64,000 nucleotides of DNA from Tubulanus polymorphus (taxonomy: Eukaryota > Nemertea > Palaeonemertea > Tubulaniformes > Tubulanidae), in the NCBI RefSeq assembly GCF_964204645.1, contig NC_134030.1, positions 7,374,278-7,438,277 on the forward strand, given 5' to 3'. A model generated the notes under the pieces. The model had not been told where the DNA came from and made no database searches. It saw nothing but the letters and a program-made list of their open reading frames with translations. Both the position numbers and the translations under genes were made by a program. Positions 11,620-24,821 of this stretch are shown piece by piece; the first letter of the stretch is position 1; each line of letters starts with the position of its first letter.

Positions 11620-12110
11620 GTATGTCTGTGTACATGTGTCTGTCTCTTTCAGCTACTTAGTTTTGTTAATGGTGGGTTGATCTTGATGAAACTCTAGTGT
11701 ATGTTAGTATGGGGGTCTAGTTGTGCAATGCAAAGAATGTGCCCAGTGTGCCACCCAGTGGCGAAACTAGGAATTAAAAATTGTTTTTCAGGGACACAAC
11801 CTCGAAGACGACCTCATAAATGAGCAACAAGGAATAGGAATTCAAAAAGTTGTCTTTACAAAATTTAGTTATTGGCCGATATACAACATATCCGAAATGC
11901 AATGGGAACTAACCCATTGTAATTTCGGAGTTCGAGCCTGAGCCCGAGAACCAAAAAAAACCATTGTTGCCTATGGCTTGTTTTGCTATCTTAATTTGGT
12001 CATTGCGTTTTGTGAGCTCAGCAGTGGCTTCACGACTCATGAGGTTTAGTATCGATATCGATGATGCGGGAATCGAGCATACTTTGTAGATTGCCGAGTG
12101 TTGTAACGAC
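11620..12110 (+). repeat. Dispersed 0.5-kb repeat C, copy 1
   Basis: It matches 40005-40460 in the same orientation. Shared landmarks in order: gtctgtct.tttcagct.cttag, ttgatcttgatgaaa, gggggtct, tgcaatgcaaa or tgcagtgcaaa, ccacc.agtggc, gacaaaatttag, caatgggaactaac.cat, gtaattt, gagcctgag and gattgccgag. The block ttgatcttgatgaaa resembles a kind of interspersed repeat common in marine invertebrate genomes. There is no coding capacity; the 67-codon minus-strand frame inside is not conserved in copy 2. Confidence 0.75.
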
Positions 12111-12245
12111 ATGTTCGAAATCTTAAAAGATGAATGTTTTGAGTATTAATCAGATGTCGAGAGCGTTTTTATACCGTCACTAGTGCAACTTGATGACTGT
12201 TTACATTCATCAAAAACCACTTGGACTGTTTGCACGTCATCTTCA

Positions 12246-12280
<35 letters not shown>

Positions 12281-13184
12281 TGTTTGCCGAGGTCTCACCA
12301 GTAAACTCTGTATATGCGGAAACTGAACCCGCGTCCATGAATGTTAATATATTTTTTCGCCGGTATTTCCGTCGCCATGTCTTTGAGCGATTCTCGCCCG
12401 AATCATTTTCATTCGTCCGTAATAAAAGCGGATCATTGTGCTTTAATAACCGCTAGTAAAGATGTTCGTCGCCTTCATTTTCGGCGGCATATATGCACGG
12501 AAATATGTCGCGACCGTCGGCAAAATGAAAATTCTTGTCTCCGAGGAAAAAGTTTAATATCATAATGTAGTAGCTGGTTATGAAGAAATTCCCTTAAAAG
12601 TAAAACAGAAAAAGAAAAGAACAGAGGATGGTGGAGTTCATTTCGGCATGCTCTTATTTAGAAAACTGATATTTCTGTTTTTAGTGGATATGTTACGAGG
12701 TATGTTACGGGTTATAAATCGATATCACCTGATATTGAGTATATCTACCTTCTTCTTCGACGTCGACTTAGAAATGAGATTAGATCTATTTTTGACGGAG
12801 TGAATTTTTGAGATTTCAATCAGCTTGCGGGAAGGCGGTGTTCTATCGCCAGCTCTAGATCTGTACGCGCTGCCGATGTTCGACGTCGTTTGTCGCAATA
12901 TTTCTCTGTTTGGGCGATTGCTCGCGCTGACGCTGTCAAAACGCGCGCTACGCAAAAGACTTGAGCGTCTCGATTTTTCGCGCTCGCGCCATTGATTTCC
13001 CATCGCGATTGATCAATCGGAGCATAGAAACGCAATTAGTCGTCAAGCAGAAAAATAGCTGCTTAATCAAATCGGTATTCGTTATGTCGCGCTACAAGTT
13101 TCAGGAATATAGTCATCGGAATTCCCTAACACTTTCAGCCCTGATTTGTTGTATCTAATTAAAATCAATTATAAGTCATTTTAG
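12111..13184. other. Gene-free stretch with (GA)n and a CpG-rich patch
   Basis: A (GA)n microsatellite occupies 12249-12276. From about 12330 to 13050 the sequence is CpG-rich with several overlapping short frames on both strands, none recognisable. This could be a regulatory or 5' untranslated region, but no core-promoter element is convincing. Confidence 0.45.
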
Positions 13185-14724
13185 AACCAGGCAAGTACCA
13201 AAATTAAGAGAACCATGGCATAAAACTAATTCATTCACAAAGTAAGAACCAGGCATGCACCGAAATCAACGAGAACCATGGCATAAACCTCTAATTCATT
13301 CACACACAGGAGGAACCAGGCATGTACCGAAGTTAAAGAGAACCATGGCATAAACCTTTAATTCATTCACACATAGGAGGAACCAGGCATGTACTGAAGT
13401 TAAGAGAACCATGGCATAAACCTCTAATTCATTCACACACAGGAGGAACCAGGCATGTACTGAAGTTAAGAGAACCATGGCATAAACCTCTAATTCATTC
13501 ACACATAGGAGGAACCAGGCATGTACCGAAGTTAAAGAGAACCATGGCATAAACCTTTAATTCATTCACACATAGGAGGAACCAGGCATGTACTGAAGTT
13601 AATAGAACCATGGCATAAACCTCTAATTCATTCACACACAGGAGGAACCAGGCATGTACTGAAGTTAAGAGAACCATGGCATAAACCTCTAATTCATTCA
13701 CACATAGGAGGAACCAGGCATGTACCGAAGTTAAAGAGAACCATGGCATAAACCTTTAATTCATTCACACATAGGAGGAACCAGGCATGTACTGAAGTTA
13801 ATAGAACCATGGTATAAACCTCTAATTCATTCACACATAGGAGGAACCAGGCATGTACCGAAGTTAAAGAGAACCATGGCTTAAACCTTTAATTCATTCA
13901 CACATAGGAGGAACCAGGCATGTACTGAAGTTAAGAGAACCATGGCATTAACCTCTAATTCATTCACACACAGGAGGAACCAGGCATGTACTGAAGTTAA
14001 GAGAACCATGGCATAAACCTCTAATTCATTCACACATAGGAGGAACCAGGCATGTACCGAAGTTAAAGAGAACCATGGCATAAACCTTTAATTCATTCAC
14101 ACATAGGAGGAACCAGGCATGTACTGAAGTTAATAGAACCATGGCATAAACCTCTAATTCATTCACACATAGGAGGAACCAGGCATGTACCGAAGTTAAG
14201 AGAACCATGGCATAAACCTCTCATTCAGTCACACACAGGAGGAACCAGGCATGTACCAAAATTAAGAGAAATATGGCATAAACCTCTAATTTAGTCACAC
14301 ACAGGAGGAACCAGGCATACTGAAGTTAAGAGAACCATAGCATAAACCTCTGATTCAGTCACACACAGGAGCAACCAGGCATGTACCAAAATTAAGAGAA
14401 CTATGGCATAAACCTCTAATTTAGTCACACACAGGAGGAACCAGGCATGTACCGAAGTTAAAGAGAACCATGGCATAAACCTTTAATTCATTCACACACA
14501 GGAGAAACCAGGCATGTACTGAAGTTAAGATAACTATGGCATAAACCTCCAATTCAGTCATACACAGGAAGAACCAGGCATGCACCGAAATTAAGAGAAC
14601 TATGGCATAAACCTTGAATTCATTCACACGCAGGAGGAACCATGCATATACCAAAATTAAATGAACCGTCGTATAAACCTTTAATTCATTCACATACAGG
14701 AGGAACCAGGATGGCATTAACCGT
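13185..14724. repeat. Minisatellite: about 23 units of 66-67 bp with 3-unit higher-order pattern
   Basis: Unit starts (aaccaggc) recur at 13185, 13247, 13314, 13381, 13447, 13513, 13580, 13646, 13712, 13779, 13845, 13912, 13978, 14044, 14111, 14177, 14243, 14309, 14373, 14439, 14506, 14572 and 14638, with a partial unit at 14704. Each unit carries aaccatggcataaacct, taattcattcacac and aggaggaacc. In the centre, a 67-bp type (accgaagttaaagag, cctttaatt) alternates with two 66-bp types (actgaagttaag or actgaagttaatag, cctctaatt), giving a period of about 199 bp. The outer units are more diverged. The minus strand is open over several units (22 residues per 66 bp), but 67-bp units shift the frame, so this is not a protein repeat. 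Confidence 0.95.
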
Positions 14725-16856
14725 GTGAATCAAACAAATAAAAGTACAGTTTAATATGCACTAACGGAAAAATAAAAACTATATGAGTGGTTTTAATGAA
14801 TTCAAGTGGAACTGGGCGTTGGGGTTTATGGATGATCAAAATTTCCGTCATGTATGGAAAGCAAGTCCATCTGTGATTTCCATCATTGAGCTTTGTATGA
14901 TCAGTCTTTAAGGTTGCGTGACTGGTAGTTGTTATGGTTGGCGTACTTGACACCCTACTGTTTCGTGTTGACACCCTTTGGCACTTTATTAACATTGAAA
15001 ATGAATACCTCTCCAACATCCAGCCGGCTTTAGGAAAACAGCCACGTTACATGCAAACGTTATGATTTCGAATCATAACTGGCCATTCAGCCCTTCGATC
15101 CAACTTGTTTCGAAACTTAATCTGTAATTTAGTCTATCACCAGATTGTGGATGAATGTTTAAAAAGACAGCAGGAACAGGTTAATTAACTACACCGCAGA
15201 TCATGTAATTTCGTAAAATACAGTGTGGCTATTTCTGCATAACCATGTTTCCCATATCGAGTCTACATTAGTGTAATCAACATGAAATTCATATCGCTTG
15301 AATGAAACTTAAGAAAAAAGATAAGATAAATGGAAATATTTCGAAGCCTATCGAGATTAAACTGCGATGTTGCTTGAAAAGTTTTTCGTGTGGGATTCTT
15401 CGCTGAGACGTGACTTCGGGCCAAATTTCCTTTATTTCAGTAAACGTATCTTTCAAATCTCGACCGCTAAAAAGCAACGAAGATCAAAATTTCGTCTCCA
15501 ATTTCAATTTTCAAAGACGTTTAACCCCTCGGAGCGAAAACTCGCCGAATATGCGATGCGTCGAGTTAACGTTTTGTGAATGCGTTATTTGCTTTTTACT
15601 CTCGACTGATCTCAACGGAAACGCGATTCAGTTCGCGTTTTTAAAACTTTGATATCCATCGCGTTGATTTCTCTTGTCGAGTCTAATCAGGCAAAAACTT
15701 GACGAGCAAAAAGATTTCCAGCTCGAACTATGTTTCTCGGCAACACACGAATCGCGCGTTGTCGTGTGTGTATGTGTGAGTTGTTACTTCAGGCTGTTCG
15801 ATTTGCGTCGCGTTAGTTTTTGAGCAAGCCGAACAGCGTAAATAACGACGAGAAACGACAGAATTTCTAAAAAAGCGAACGCAGCGATGACTGACGACGA
15901 GATGAAAAATATTAGAGTTGATGACGCCGACAGTTCTACCTGTCGTTTTTGAAGGTTGACAACGCCAACTGCGACGATGACGATAAAGATGTTCGTTATA
16001 CCGTGGAAGTTGATTACGCTTTCATCGCCGCTTCAGCTTATCCCGATGCTCGGATGCTGGCGGTAATGATGCCGTCTTCGCTGCTGGTGCTGCGATGTCT
16101 GGAAGTTGAAGTCGCAGTGAGGTGCTTTTTTATCCGCCTATACTTGTTAGTACTTTGACGTTGGTTGATGGATTTCTCCGCCATGACATTAACTCTTGTT
16201 TTTAATGATTCATCCCACGAGTACGAAAAGTTCCGCATGATCTGGGATGATTTTTGTAACGCAGCTGACTCTTATCGCAGGTTACGAATTATAAATGCAT
16301 TTCAAGAACAGATTTGGTAATGGGTTGTGTGTATGAAGGGTATTTACGAAGGCATCTAAGGAAGTATCTTAAAAATGGCTGCTTATAGGAAATACTTCTT
16401 GAGAAACCTATTTTTTGCAAAGCTTGCAGATTTTATTATGTTACTGAATCGAAAAAGGAAAGCCCTGCATAATTTTCAATGTTTCGTTGTAGCCCACCTG
16501 GTCAGCATTAGATAAGCGTTAGGTTGGTTTCACCCTGTTACGTTACACAAGAAAAGGCTTCTCCCCTTTTTCGTAGAACCGCTAATGTTACAACGGCGTC
16601 TGCTCCCTTGCATACTGTGACAGGTTGCTTGTAGATGATAAGAATACAATATTTGATTAATGAAGAAATAGATCGTCCTTGAAATGATGTTTGTGTGTTG
16701 TATGTAGTTTTCTTGGAAATGGTCTCGCTGGTTTCACCTCTCACCGTTGTGTGTTCTACTGTTTCATGTCTTCTACATTTTGTCATGCCTCAGGTGGACT
16801 TGTAAATAGATTTCTACGGATGACGTTATGACCCCTAGACCCAGTTCAGTTTTTAG
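14725..16856. other. Gene-free stretch, partly CpG-rich
   Basis: No recognised gene. A 100-codon minus-strand frame (14717-15019) abuts the minisatellite and is of chance length. The 15360-16240 part is CpG-rich with overlapping short frames on both strands but no known domain. Confidence 0.5.
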
Positions 16857-16925
16857 GTTAACTGGGGAGGGGAGTCTAAGTGTAACTTACGTTAACTGGG
16901 GAGGAGAGTCATAGAGTAACTTGGG
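16857..16925. repeat. Two-copy tandem repeat, 34 bp
   Basis: The block gttaactggggaggggagtc at 16857 recurs at 16891 (gttaactggggaggagagtc), each followed by an a.ag.gtaact segment. The second copy is slightly diverged. Confidence 0.8.
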
Positions 16926-17003
16926 TTGAAACCAAAAATGATATCGAAAACATCTAAAACTTGAGGCTGGATATCTTACAGCTCGTTGTATTGGTTCTTT
17001 TCA

Positions 17004-17108
17004 CTGGAGGGTTCATGTACATAGTTGAAAATGAACCTCTGGAGGGTTCATGTACATAGTTGAAAATGAACACTGGAGGGTTCATGTACATATAGTTGAA
17101 AATGAACC
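17004..17108. repeat. Three-copy tandem of a hairpin unit, about 35 bp
   Basis: Units start at 17004, 17039 and 17073 and read ctggagggttcatgtacata followed by gttgaaaatgaac. Each contains gttcat and its complement atgaac about 14 nt apart, so each can form a small stem-loop. The third copy has an extra ta. The same tgaaaatgaac word also occurs at about 6822 and 20830. Confidence 0.85.
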
Positions 17109-19790
17109 TTTGGTTGATATATGATGCAATTAAATATATCGGGTAACAAACATATTATAAAAGCTGAAAATTTTACAATACCTTCTTCTCTGTCCTGAAA
17201 GTCCATAAGCTCAACAGGTGGAAACATGTGTGGATAGTTTTTTTTAACAGAAACCTCCTTGTTTTGGGACGTATTTAACTTTGATTTATTACGCTTTAAA
17301 ATTGATTTACAACCGCCCTCTGATTGTACCCTAGTAGTAAAATGACTGATATTAATAACTACCTGAGAAATGGTTCAACAAAATGCATCACGTTGCTTCC
17401 TGAATTTACATGTTAGAACAGCCGACGAATGCGTTCTGTCTCTGATGTCGTCGCCGTTAGTTTGATTTAATCGTCTTCCCCGGTGGCGGGACGTGCGCGC
17501 GCTCACATAACCCCTTACGTTTATAAATTACCGATGTCATGATGTTGAAGTGGTTTTAAATGTGCATTTCCAGCCGTTGGCCCTTGTCGTCGTAGACAGG
17601 CTTGTCATTAAAATCAGTAAAAGTTCACCAGTTACGCGAAGCGTAGAATCATGTAGCTTTTTTATCCCATTGGAAATTAATTCTTCATCCGGCTTTTATG
17701 AGAAAATCATACTGTAACATATATTTCAGTACCTGAACTATGACGCTTAATAGTGTGGGATTAGATATCGGGATTGAACTGTACTAGTTGTTTAACTGAG
17801 TTAGTTTCTAAGGATTGTGTTGAAGTCGACTTATGTGGCCTTTGCGACCAGTCACAACTGACCGCGTGACAAGCAGTTGTGAGTTGACCTACGCAGGTAA
17901 ACTGATTGTTAAGTGTATTTGATATTTGTAGCTATTCCTGATGTATCAAAAACCCTAGGTCTTTGATAATGAATTCAAAATCTTATCCAATAAAAGATAA
18001 ACTGTAATTCTCCTTTGCAATTCTATACTGGTTAAGCCCAGGTTTGGTTTCGGTTCCTATCGCTTTAGTCGCAAATCTTGGCAGCGTAATGGGCTCCGTA
18101 TCGAATATCCAGTAGAAATTTTGTGTAATTTTTTAATGCTAATCGCATGATTGGCATTGATTTTTGTACGCTAAAACACATTATGAAAAACGCTTTTATC
18201 CTCTCCGTTAGATCAATCGATATAAACCCAAGCGCTTAATACAAAATCCATATCTACCACTGATTGTACTTTGCCTTTAGTGAAAATCCTTCAATCCGCA
18301 ATTCCAGTTGGAAAGGTCATAGCATCGCTGACTTTCCTCAAACGAATGTTATATGATCCTACGAATGTGCATAAACGCTAGAAATAAGATCCGTACATAT
18401 TAGATTAATGCCCTGAAGTTGTTGAAAGAACTTATTGTACCCCGCATTCACTCACTATGAAGCCGTAATCTGGAAAGTTTTTAGAGATATGTGAGGTGCA
18501 ACAATGAATCTCGTGTTAGTCGAATCCTCTTGAGACATCTGGTAGATTGAGAGGTACTGATTCAGCCATACAGAAACCTGAGATGGCCCAGTCAACGAGT
18601 GCGTATCCATAAACCCGTGAGATTAATTAGTCACAGAATTATTCACATTTATGGGACTCGGCCGATAGAGACGTGGCTGTATTTCGTTTTTAAAAGAAGA
18701 TCTAATGAAAAATTCAACGAAATGCTACAAAAAACAACTTAGAAACAAACGGAAAACAAACTCGCTTGATTGATGAGAGCCAGGCGTCATAGATAATATA
18801 GAATTAACTGTCAAATGACGAATTAAAAATTCATCCTTATTGGAAAATAGCCGAGCAATGTTTGCTGTGCGAATCAATTATTCAGTATCATTTACGCTGA
18901 TAATTGCGCGATGAAAACCGTTATAACTAATTTAAAGCCAAACACTTTTGTAACTGTCTGCGCCGAGCGACTGTGGTAATTTCGGTTTTTTGAAGGCGAA
19001 TGAAAATTTATGCACTCCTAGCTGCCACTGGTTGCGTTAGCTTATTGAGATTTAATGAGACTATTGTCACCCAACCTCACCATCATCATAACCCTTACAT
19101 ATGAATACACACATTCTTTTCTACTTATGCTGCCACCGTTGACTGTTTTCTGAAACAAACAAACAATTAGGTTTGTTGATGTCACAGGAATTTCAAGAAA
19201 AATAGCTATAAACTGACTTCTGTTTACTGAAAGGTTATAAAACTATAAAAAGAGACTTTAACCCTTTCATAGCCTTTTCCTATCTCCACTGGACTAATCA
19301 TCTAATTGATGGTTAGTATCTAGAATCATCAGTTAGAAGTCATCGTTTTGTTCACTCCCGTCATTTCGGGCATCAAATGGCAGTGAACAGTGACCTTTTA
19401 CTTCGATTTGATCGCTACGGGCATCCGCTCATGCCGGGCGTATGAACTCGTTGTTGAATTGAATCATCGCCATCGAGCAAGAAATATGCTTGCGTGCCCC
19501 TGGGTTTTGTAAACTACTGCACTACCTCTATAGGGTATTAATTAGTAAAATTGGGTTTATGCTTGCATCATGCTGGTGCACAATTAAAGTTAATTTTCAT
19601 GTTTTTTAGATATGTAAAAACTGTTAGTGAAATCTTTTTATGTATTGATAACCACTATGCGTTATTTTAGGGGTTCTGTGTGAGTTGATGTGCAATACTT
19701 CATCAATATTGGTGTTTAAAAATAACCATATCGATCTTTCGTGTTGTATTACTTACATTATATCATTCATTCTCAACAATTTTTAGCAAG

Positions 19791-19792
<2 letters not shown>
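17109..19792. other. Gene-free stretch
   Basis: About 2.7 kb of AT-rich sequence. I see no gene, RNA gene, tandem array or inverted-repeat element. Confidence 0.5.

Positions 19793-19878
<86 letters not shown>
19793..19878. repeat. (AT)43 microsatellite
   Basis: An uninterrupted AT dinucleotide run of about 86 bp. Translated on either strand it gives a spurious Tyr-Ile repeat. Confidence 0.98.
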
Positions 19879-19882
<4 letters not shown>

Positions 19883-22047
19883 GGCATCAATGAACTTTGA
19901 GGTTCCTTTTTCCTTCAAGTCGAGCACCTTCATACCAGAAATTGTGACATTAATAACTGTTCCTGAAAGAGGAGAGGTAACTCTTTGGAGCCACCTGTAT
20001 CGCAGAGCTGCCAACGTTTCCCGATTTTGAGCATTTTTTACTATTTTATAACAAAAATTACTGATTTGATTTGTTCGCATAGCATTTTTCGATGGTTGTC
20101 AGCCCTGAAATAGTGACGCCCACTGCTTGCAGATGATATCTCGTAAAACAAATATATTTTCGCTGAAATGGATAATAACCGTAGAGCTGTTTCAGTCTTT
20201 TATCAGTCGATGAACAGTCGAATGTGTGCCAATAGTAATGAGTAATGTATTTAAGAGGCTTTAATGATTTTTTATTCAGTGGTTCTTGATTTGTGAGCTG
20301 ATGACGATAAGCTGATTATGTCTACACATTTCAATGGATTTGGCCAATCTTTGTGTTTTCGCGTGGGATTAGGCAAATGAAATCAACTTGGTTTTTCTCG
20401 ACGATAGATGTTAACAGCCAGTCACTGACAGGTCTAATGTTTCAGCCAATTAAATATTCCGTCAACACGCGCAGTGCACGTCGTGGAATTCAATGCCATC
20501 TTTTGGTTGAGTCGAAAACCAACGGCATTTTTGTGTCACATCCAATTGTACAAGATGTCAGCATTTTTGGAGGATGGCTGGAAATGTTATCGTAAATACT
20601 AAGTGATGTTGGCATCTGGATACCGGCAACGTTTCTGAGGGATCGTTAGTGGCACACGTCAATTTCCTTCTACATTACAATCAAATAACAATTTATTTTT
20701 CTCATAAGTAAAAAAATTTTCAGCGAAATCTGTAGCACACACCGATTGACAAAGCGGATCTTATATTAATCCAATGACATGTTTAAAAATTTTGTATTTG
20801 GGAGCCTAAAACACAAGTTTGAATTTTATTGAAAATGAACTGATTTTCAATACCTATGACTCTATGTGTTTTGTTGGGCCGTCTGGTGGTCGGTCGGTAT
20901 TCCATTCTTAGACGAGGACCGAAAAAGAACTAAGGAGATGAAAATATAATTAAGTTTTCGAGTCTTGAAAAGCACTGAAAGGTGATTGAAAAAGAATGCG
21001 ATTTTGTCTTACGAAAGTCACGCGGAAAGCCTACAGGGCATACACCTGGTGACAATGATGTATGGAGACAGGAGAGATAGCGTTAAATGGATGTGAGGGG
21101 CGAGGGGACGAGGGAGGGGGGAGGTAGAGGGAGTGACAGATCAACAGTCAACGGATGTCGGTATTTTTCTAACGGTTGCCGACGACGATTCTGACACAAA
21201 AATCCCATTAAAGCGGTTTTGATTAAAGGCTGAAATATGAAGATAATAGCAGACGTTGACTACGGCATCATTAATGTTTGTTACAGCCACGTAACAACCT
21301 GCTGCACCAGACTAAAATCTAGTGCCGTGTTGATTTTTTTTCTCGAAGAGTGCAGTACCTTTTGCATATCTCGGGGATAACAAATAAATACATGTTTAAG
21401 ATACCCGTGAAATCCTTATTCAATCGCCCAAAGTTGGGAAAATTACTTTTCTTTTAAGGGGAAAGTCAAATCAAAGTGGCCACCCTGATTAATTGATTAG
21501 CAATTAACTCTTATATTATTATTATAGTGAGAACTAGTATTCTATCTGTTTCCATCATCGGTTAGTACCGCATTGCCGAGCTTTTAATAAAACCAGATGG
21601 TTGGTACTTGCCAGCAAAATTGGTCTCATTCCAGTAAAAGTTGACATTGTGACTATGAAACATTTATTACTTGTGAATCGCGAACTATTCGTAGAAAGTT
21701 TCCATAACGCATAGCAAGACAATGAATAATACGTGGAACATGTTTAAGTGAGCTGGTTACACAGTCTCAGACTCTTGTTGGTCATTAATTATTCGATGCT
21801 GTTTGCTGTTAATTCGCCGCAATCATAAATGAGTGCAAGTGCTGTTTGCGGTGTGACGACTGGCCAAGTGCTCTAATCACAAATATCCTAATATATCACT
21901 GTCTCATAATTAGCGATGTTATTATGTGTGCTGGTTGCTGAGTCATTATTTACCCTGGAGAAAAGTAACATTCCTTTTTAGTTGCTAATAACCTCCTATG
22001 GGTTATGTCGTTTTCTTTCAATCTAGCCGTCATACGTGTCAACTGGA
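19879..22047. other. Gene-free stretch with a purine-rich segment
   Basis: No recognised gene. A G/A-rich run (21095-21140, gaggggcgaggggacgaggg and following) could form non-B DNA. An 80-codon frame at 20353-20595 (+) is of chance length. Confidence 0.5.
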
Positions 22048-22165
22048 TCCAGTTCCACAGTTACGAGTTCAGATATATCCCCGAGTTTAAAACATTTGAA
22101 ATGAACTAAATTTCACCTTCAACTCTGTATCTCAAAACTCGTCATGGTTCCACTCGTGGAACTGG
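22048..22165. mobile_element. Palindromic MITE-like element, 118 bp
   Basis: It starts at ccagttccacagttacgagtt and ends actcgtggaactgg, with an inner aaactcgtcatggttcc that also pairs with the left arm. The core fgaaatgaac-type word (gaaatgaac) is shared with the 5876 element, as are the ccagttccacagtt termini. This is a second, more diverged member of that family. Confidence 0.65.
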
Positions 22166-23732
22166 TCATGTTTTCTGAATTATGATATATATATTATTAT
22201 ATATTCTATATATATATATATATTAATCGAAATTAGATTTTTTGCTGCTGAAGTATTCCGTTTGCCATTAGTTTCCGATTTCAGTGTTTGGTGTTGTTTC
22301 GTTTCTCTGCGATGAACAGTTGAATAATTAATGTTTTTTGATAGGTTCGAGTCGGGAAGGCTTCCCTATCGATTTTCACGGGTATGGTTCCCTCCCTGCG
22401 ACATGACGCTCGACCGCATGCACGGTGTGTTAAAAATTTAATTAGTTTGAATGATGCGGGTGTACATATAGAGTTCTGAGGGATATCGATCTCCAGAACT
22501 CGCTTCCAAAGTTTCCTAATTGGACTTCAACAAACTTTTCTTTTTCCACTAGTAATTTGATCGATGAACTCTTCCGGGTAAGATGGCTGTGAAAAGATAA
22601 AATTCCGGCCAATTCGTCTCAATCTATTGGAATAGGGCCAGAATGAAGGCGATGAGTCCTGAGCTTGTTGCGTTTGTGCACTGCTCGTAATAATAGAATA
22701 GAATCCGATGCTAATAAAGCACAGATATACGTGTGTAAACGGATCTGAGCAAACGAGTTCAGGATGGAAAATGATGAGAAATCAATATCTAATTGTTATA
22801 ACGACATGTGTACAAGTTTCATACAGTACGACGAACGATTCCGTGTTTAGGCTGGCGACTGAAAACTCCATGCTCAAATGACTATTCACCCCTATTTTTT
22901 TTCGGCGAAGCAATTAGCAATACTGTGGGTGTAGTAATAACGTATTTTCTGGTGAAAGAACACTCGCAAATTTGTGTGAAGTGCGCGTGAACGTATTTCA
23001 TCAGATTTAACAGCGAAGATTGTTTCCATTCGTTCGGGAGTTCAACGTCGTCGACTAGATTCATTGACTTCGGTAATTAGTGCTGTTTAATCATGAACAG
23101 GTAACACAAGTATCTTGAGGTGATTTTCTATTTCTGGTTTAATTAGTTCTCAAAGCCGTGTTATGATTTGTCTAATTAAGCTGTCTGGCCAATTAGCACT
23201 GTGACCTTCAGGAGCCGTGTGTATTCGGTAACCAGTTGAGCGCTACATTCAATGTTCAGCATTTTCGAAATTTCATCGGATATCGGATTATAATCGGTAA
23301 GATTTTGACCTTTCGTAGTGCGAGCCGATCGTGTCCACTCCATAGGGTATTAACGATAACTGGACAGGGGTCGCAGCAATGGCCAACGGTATCCGGCTTA
23401 TCGTGATTCGAATGTTGAATTAATGATTTCGCCCCGAGAGAGGAATGGAACTATCTGTCCTGTAACGATTGGACTTGCGCCTTCTCACTCGGTAAACGAT
23501 CGTCTCTCGAATCACGACACAATTAATTAAGACGGCGGCAAGTGCGGAACGCAGTAAGGCGCAACAACGGACAGACGTTTACATCAACGACGGATTTTTA
23601 ATCTCATTCTTGCGATTGTCACCGGGGTAAGTAAGTATGAATATGGACTTGATTTGTTTTGGATGTCTTTAGAATTAAGGAAAGTTACGACGGATTATTG
23701 CCTCGATTACTGGTTAAAACATCTTTAAAACG
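22166..23732. other. Gene-free stretch with AT tract and a donor-like site
   Basis: An imperfect (AT)n tract covers 22184-22222. A CpG-richer segment (about 23300-23630) ends in a strong splice-donor match, ggg|gtaagtaag, at about 23626. It could be a non-coding first exon, but I cannot identify its gene. Confidence 0.45.
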
Positions 23733-23844
23733 TGTTTCGTTCTCGGCGGGTGTGGTGGGTTTGTAAGGGAAACCAAATCAAAACAAATCGTACCAAATTT
23801 TCCAACCAAATGAATAACAGGGTCAATCCCTATTTTACTATCTT
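23733..23844 (+). repeat. Dispersed repeat B, copy 2
   Basis: Pairs with 3381-3486 in the same orientation: tgtttcgttctcggcgggtg, tggtgggtttgtaa, an aaatcaaaacaaatc middle and caatccctatttta. This copy has a few insertions compared with copy 1. Confidence 0.65.
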
Positions 23845-24790
23845 TAATACATCGATGAAATGATCCTAACTGATTGCTACTGATGATACTATAATACTGT
23901 CCATATAGGTTGGCTGCTCTTTCCTAAAATCAGTCATCAGTTTTTGATCGACAGGAAGTAGAAATTCGGAAAAACCTATCCTTTTTGATTGGAGCACAAA
24001 ACATGGAATGGGTCGCACTAGTTTCGCATCGTTGCTACATATCGTTGAAAAAAATCAACCCAATTCTAACGTGCTTTCATTTCTCTAGCGCAGCGCGTAT
24101 TATAACCGTTTTATTTGCGGATGAAATTTATGAATAGCGTCATTAGTTGCTGTCAATGAATCGTTCGTTTGATTCGCGGTTAATTAATGTGTCGATTCAA
24201 TTTGAAACGACTCACGTACACACACTACGTCAGTGAAAAGCGGTCGACGGCAGTTTTCAAACCATTATCGCCGGGTATAATCTAGTTTAGTCATTCGTTA
24301 GTGTGTTGTTCGGTCGCACCTTTAATGGTATGGCTTTTTTATCGATGATCTTGTTCGACATATTTCAGGGTCTAATGCATAGTTCTTCTGTCTGAGCTAT
24401 CAATCAATCAGTCAATCAGTAATTCATTCGAAATCAGTAGATTATCGATCAGGACCTTGTTGGATTTTCATTAATTTTTTTTATCCTGGGGTTTACTTAA
24501 TTAGTTGACCCCCAGAGCATATATATGAGTTAACCTCGTCAATGAAACCAGTCCCTAGGTTGGGTTACACATGAAAAACATTTGTTGCTGTTAGTCACTT
24601 TGTAGGTAACTAAAAATATCATTTTAATGAAACTTTATGGAAGTATGTGCTTGGCTGGTTTCACTGAAAGGTGAAGTCTCAATGAGTACAGTTTTGGAGG
24701 AGCCAAAGGAGGAGCTGGTGTCAAATCAGTAAACGTGAAGACAATTATTACTTGGTAGGTTGACTAGATTTTATTTTGAAAAGTACAAGC

Positions 24791-24821
24791 TTTCGGTACT
24801 AGTGTATACTAGCTTCATCAG
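24791..24821 (-). ncRNA. Hammerhead-ribozyme-like core, left arm
   Basis: Read on the minus strand the order is CTGATGA, a stem-loop (GCTAGT / ACTAGT with a 4-nt loop) and CGAAA. CTGATGA - stem II - GAAA is the invariant hammerhead core order. Stems I and III and the cleavage site cannot be assigned with confidence, so activity is not claimed. Similar motifs are known from Penelope-like elements and retrozymes. Confidence 0.45.

Noticed and set aside
13296-14717. Several minus-strand frames of 60-98 codons with a 22-residue repeat
   Set aside because: They are the translation of the minisatellite; 67-bp units break the frame every third unit.
13185-14724. CRISPR array
   Set aside because: Units are contiguous and wholly similar with no unique spacers, in a eukaryotic context.
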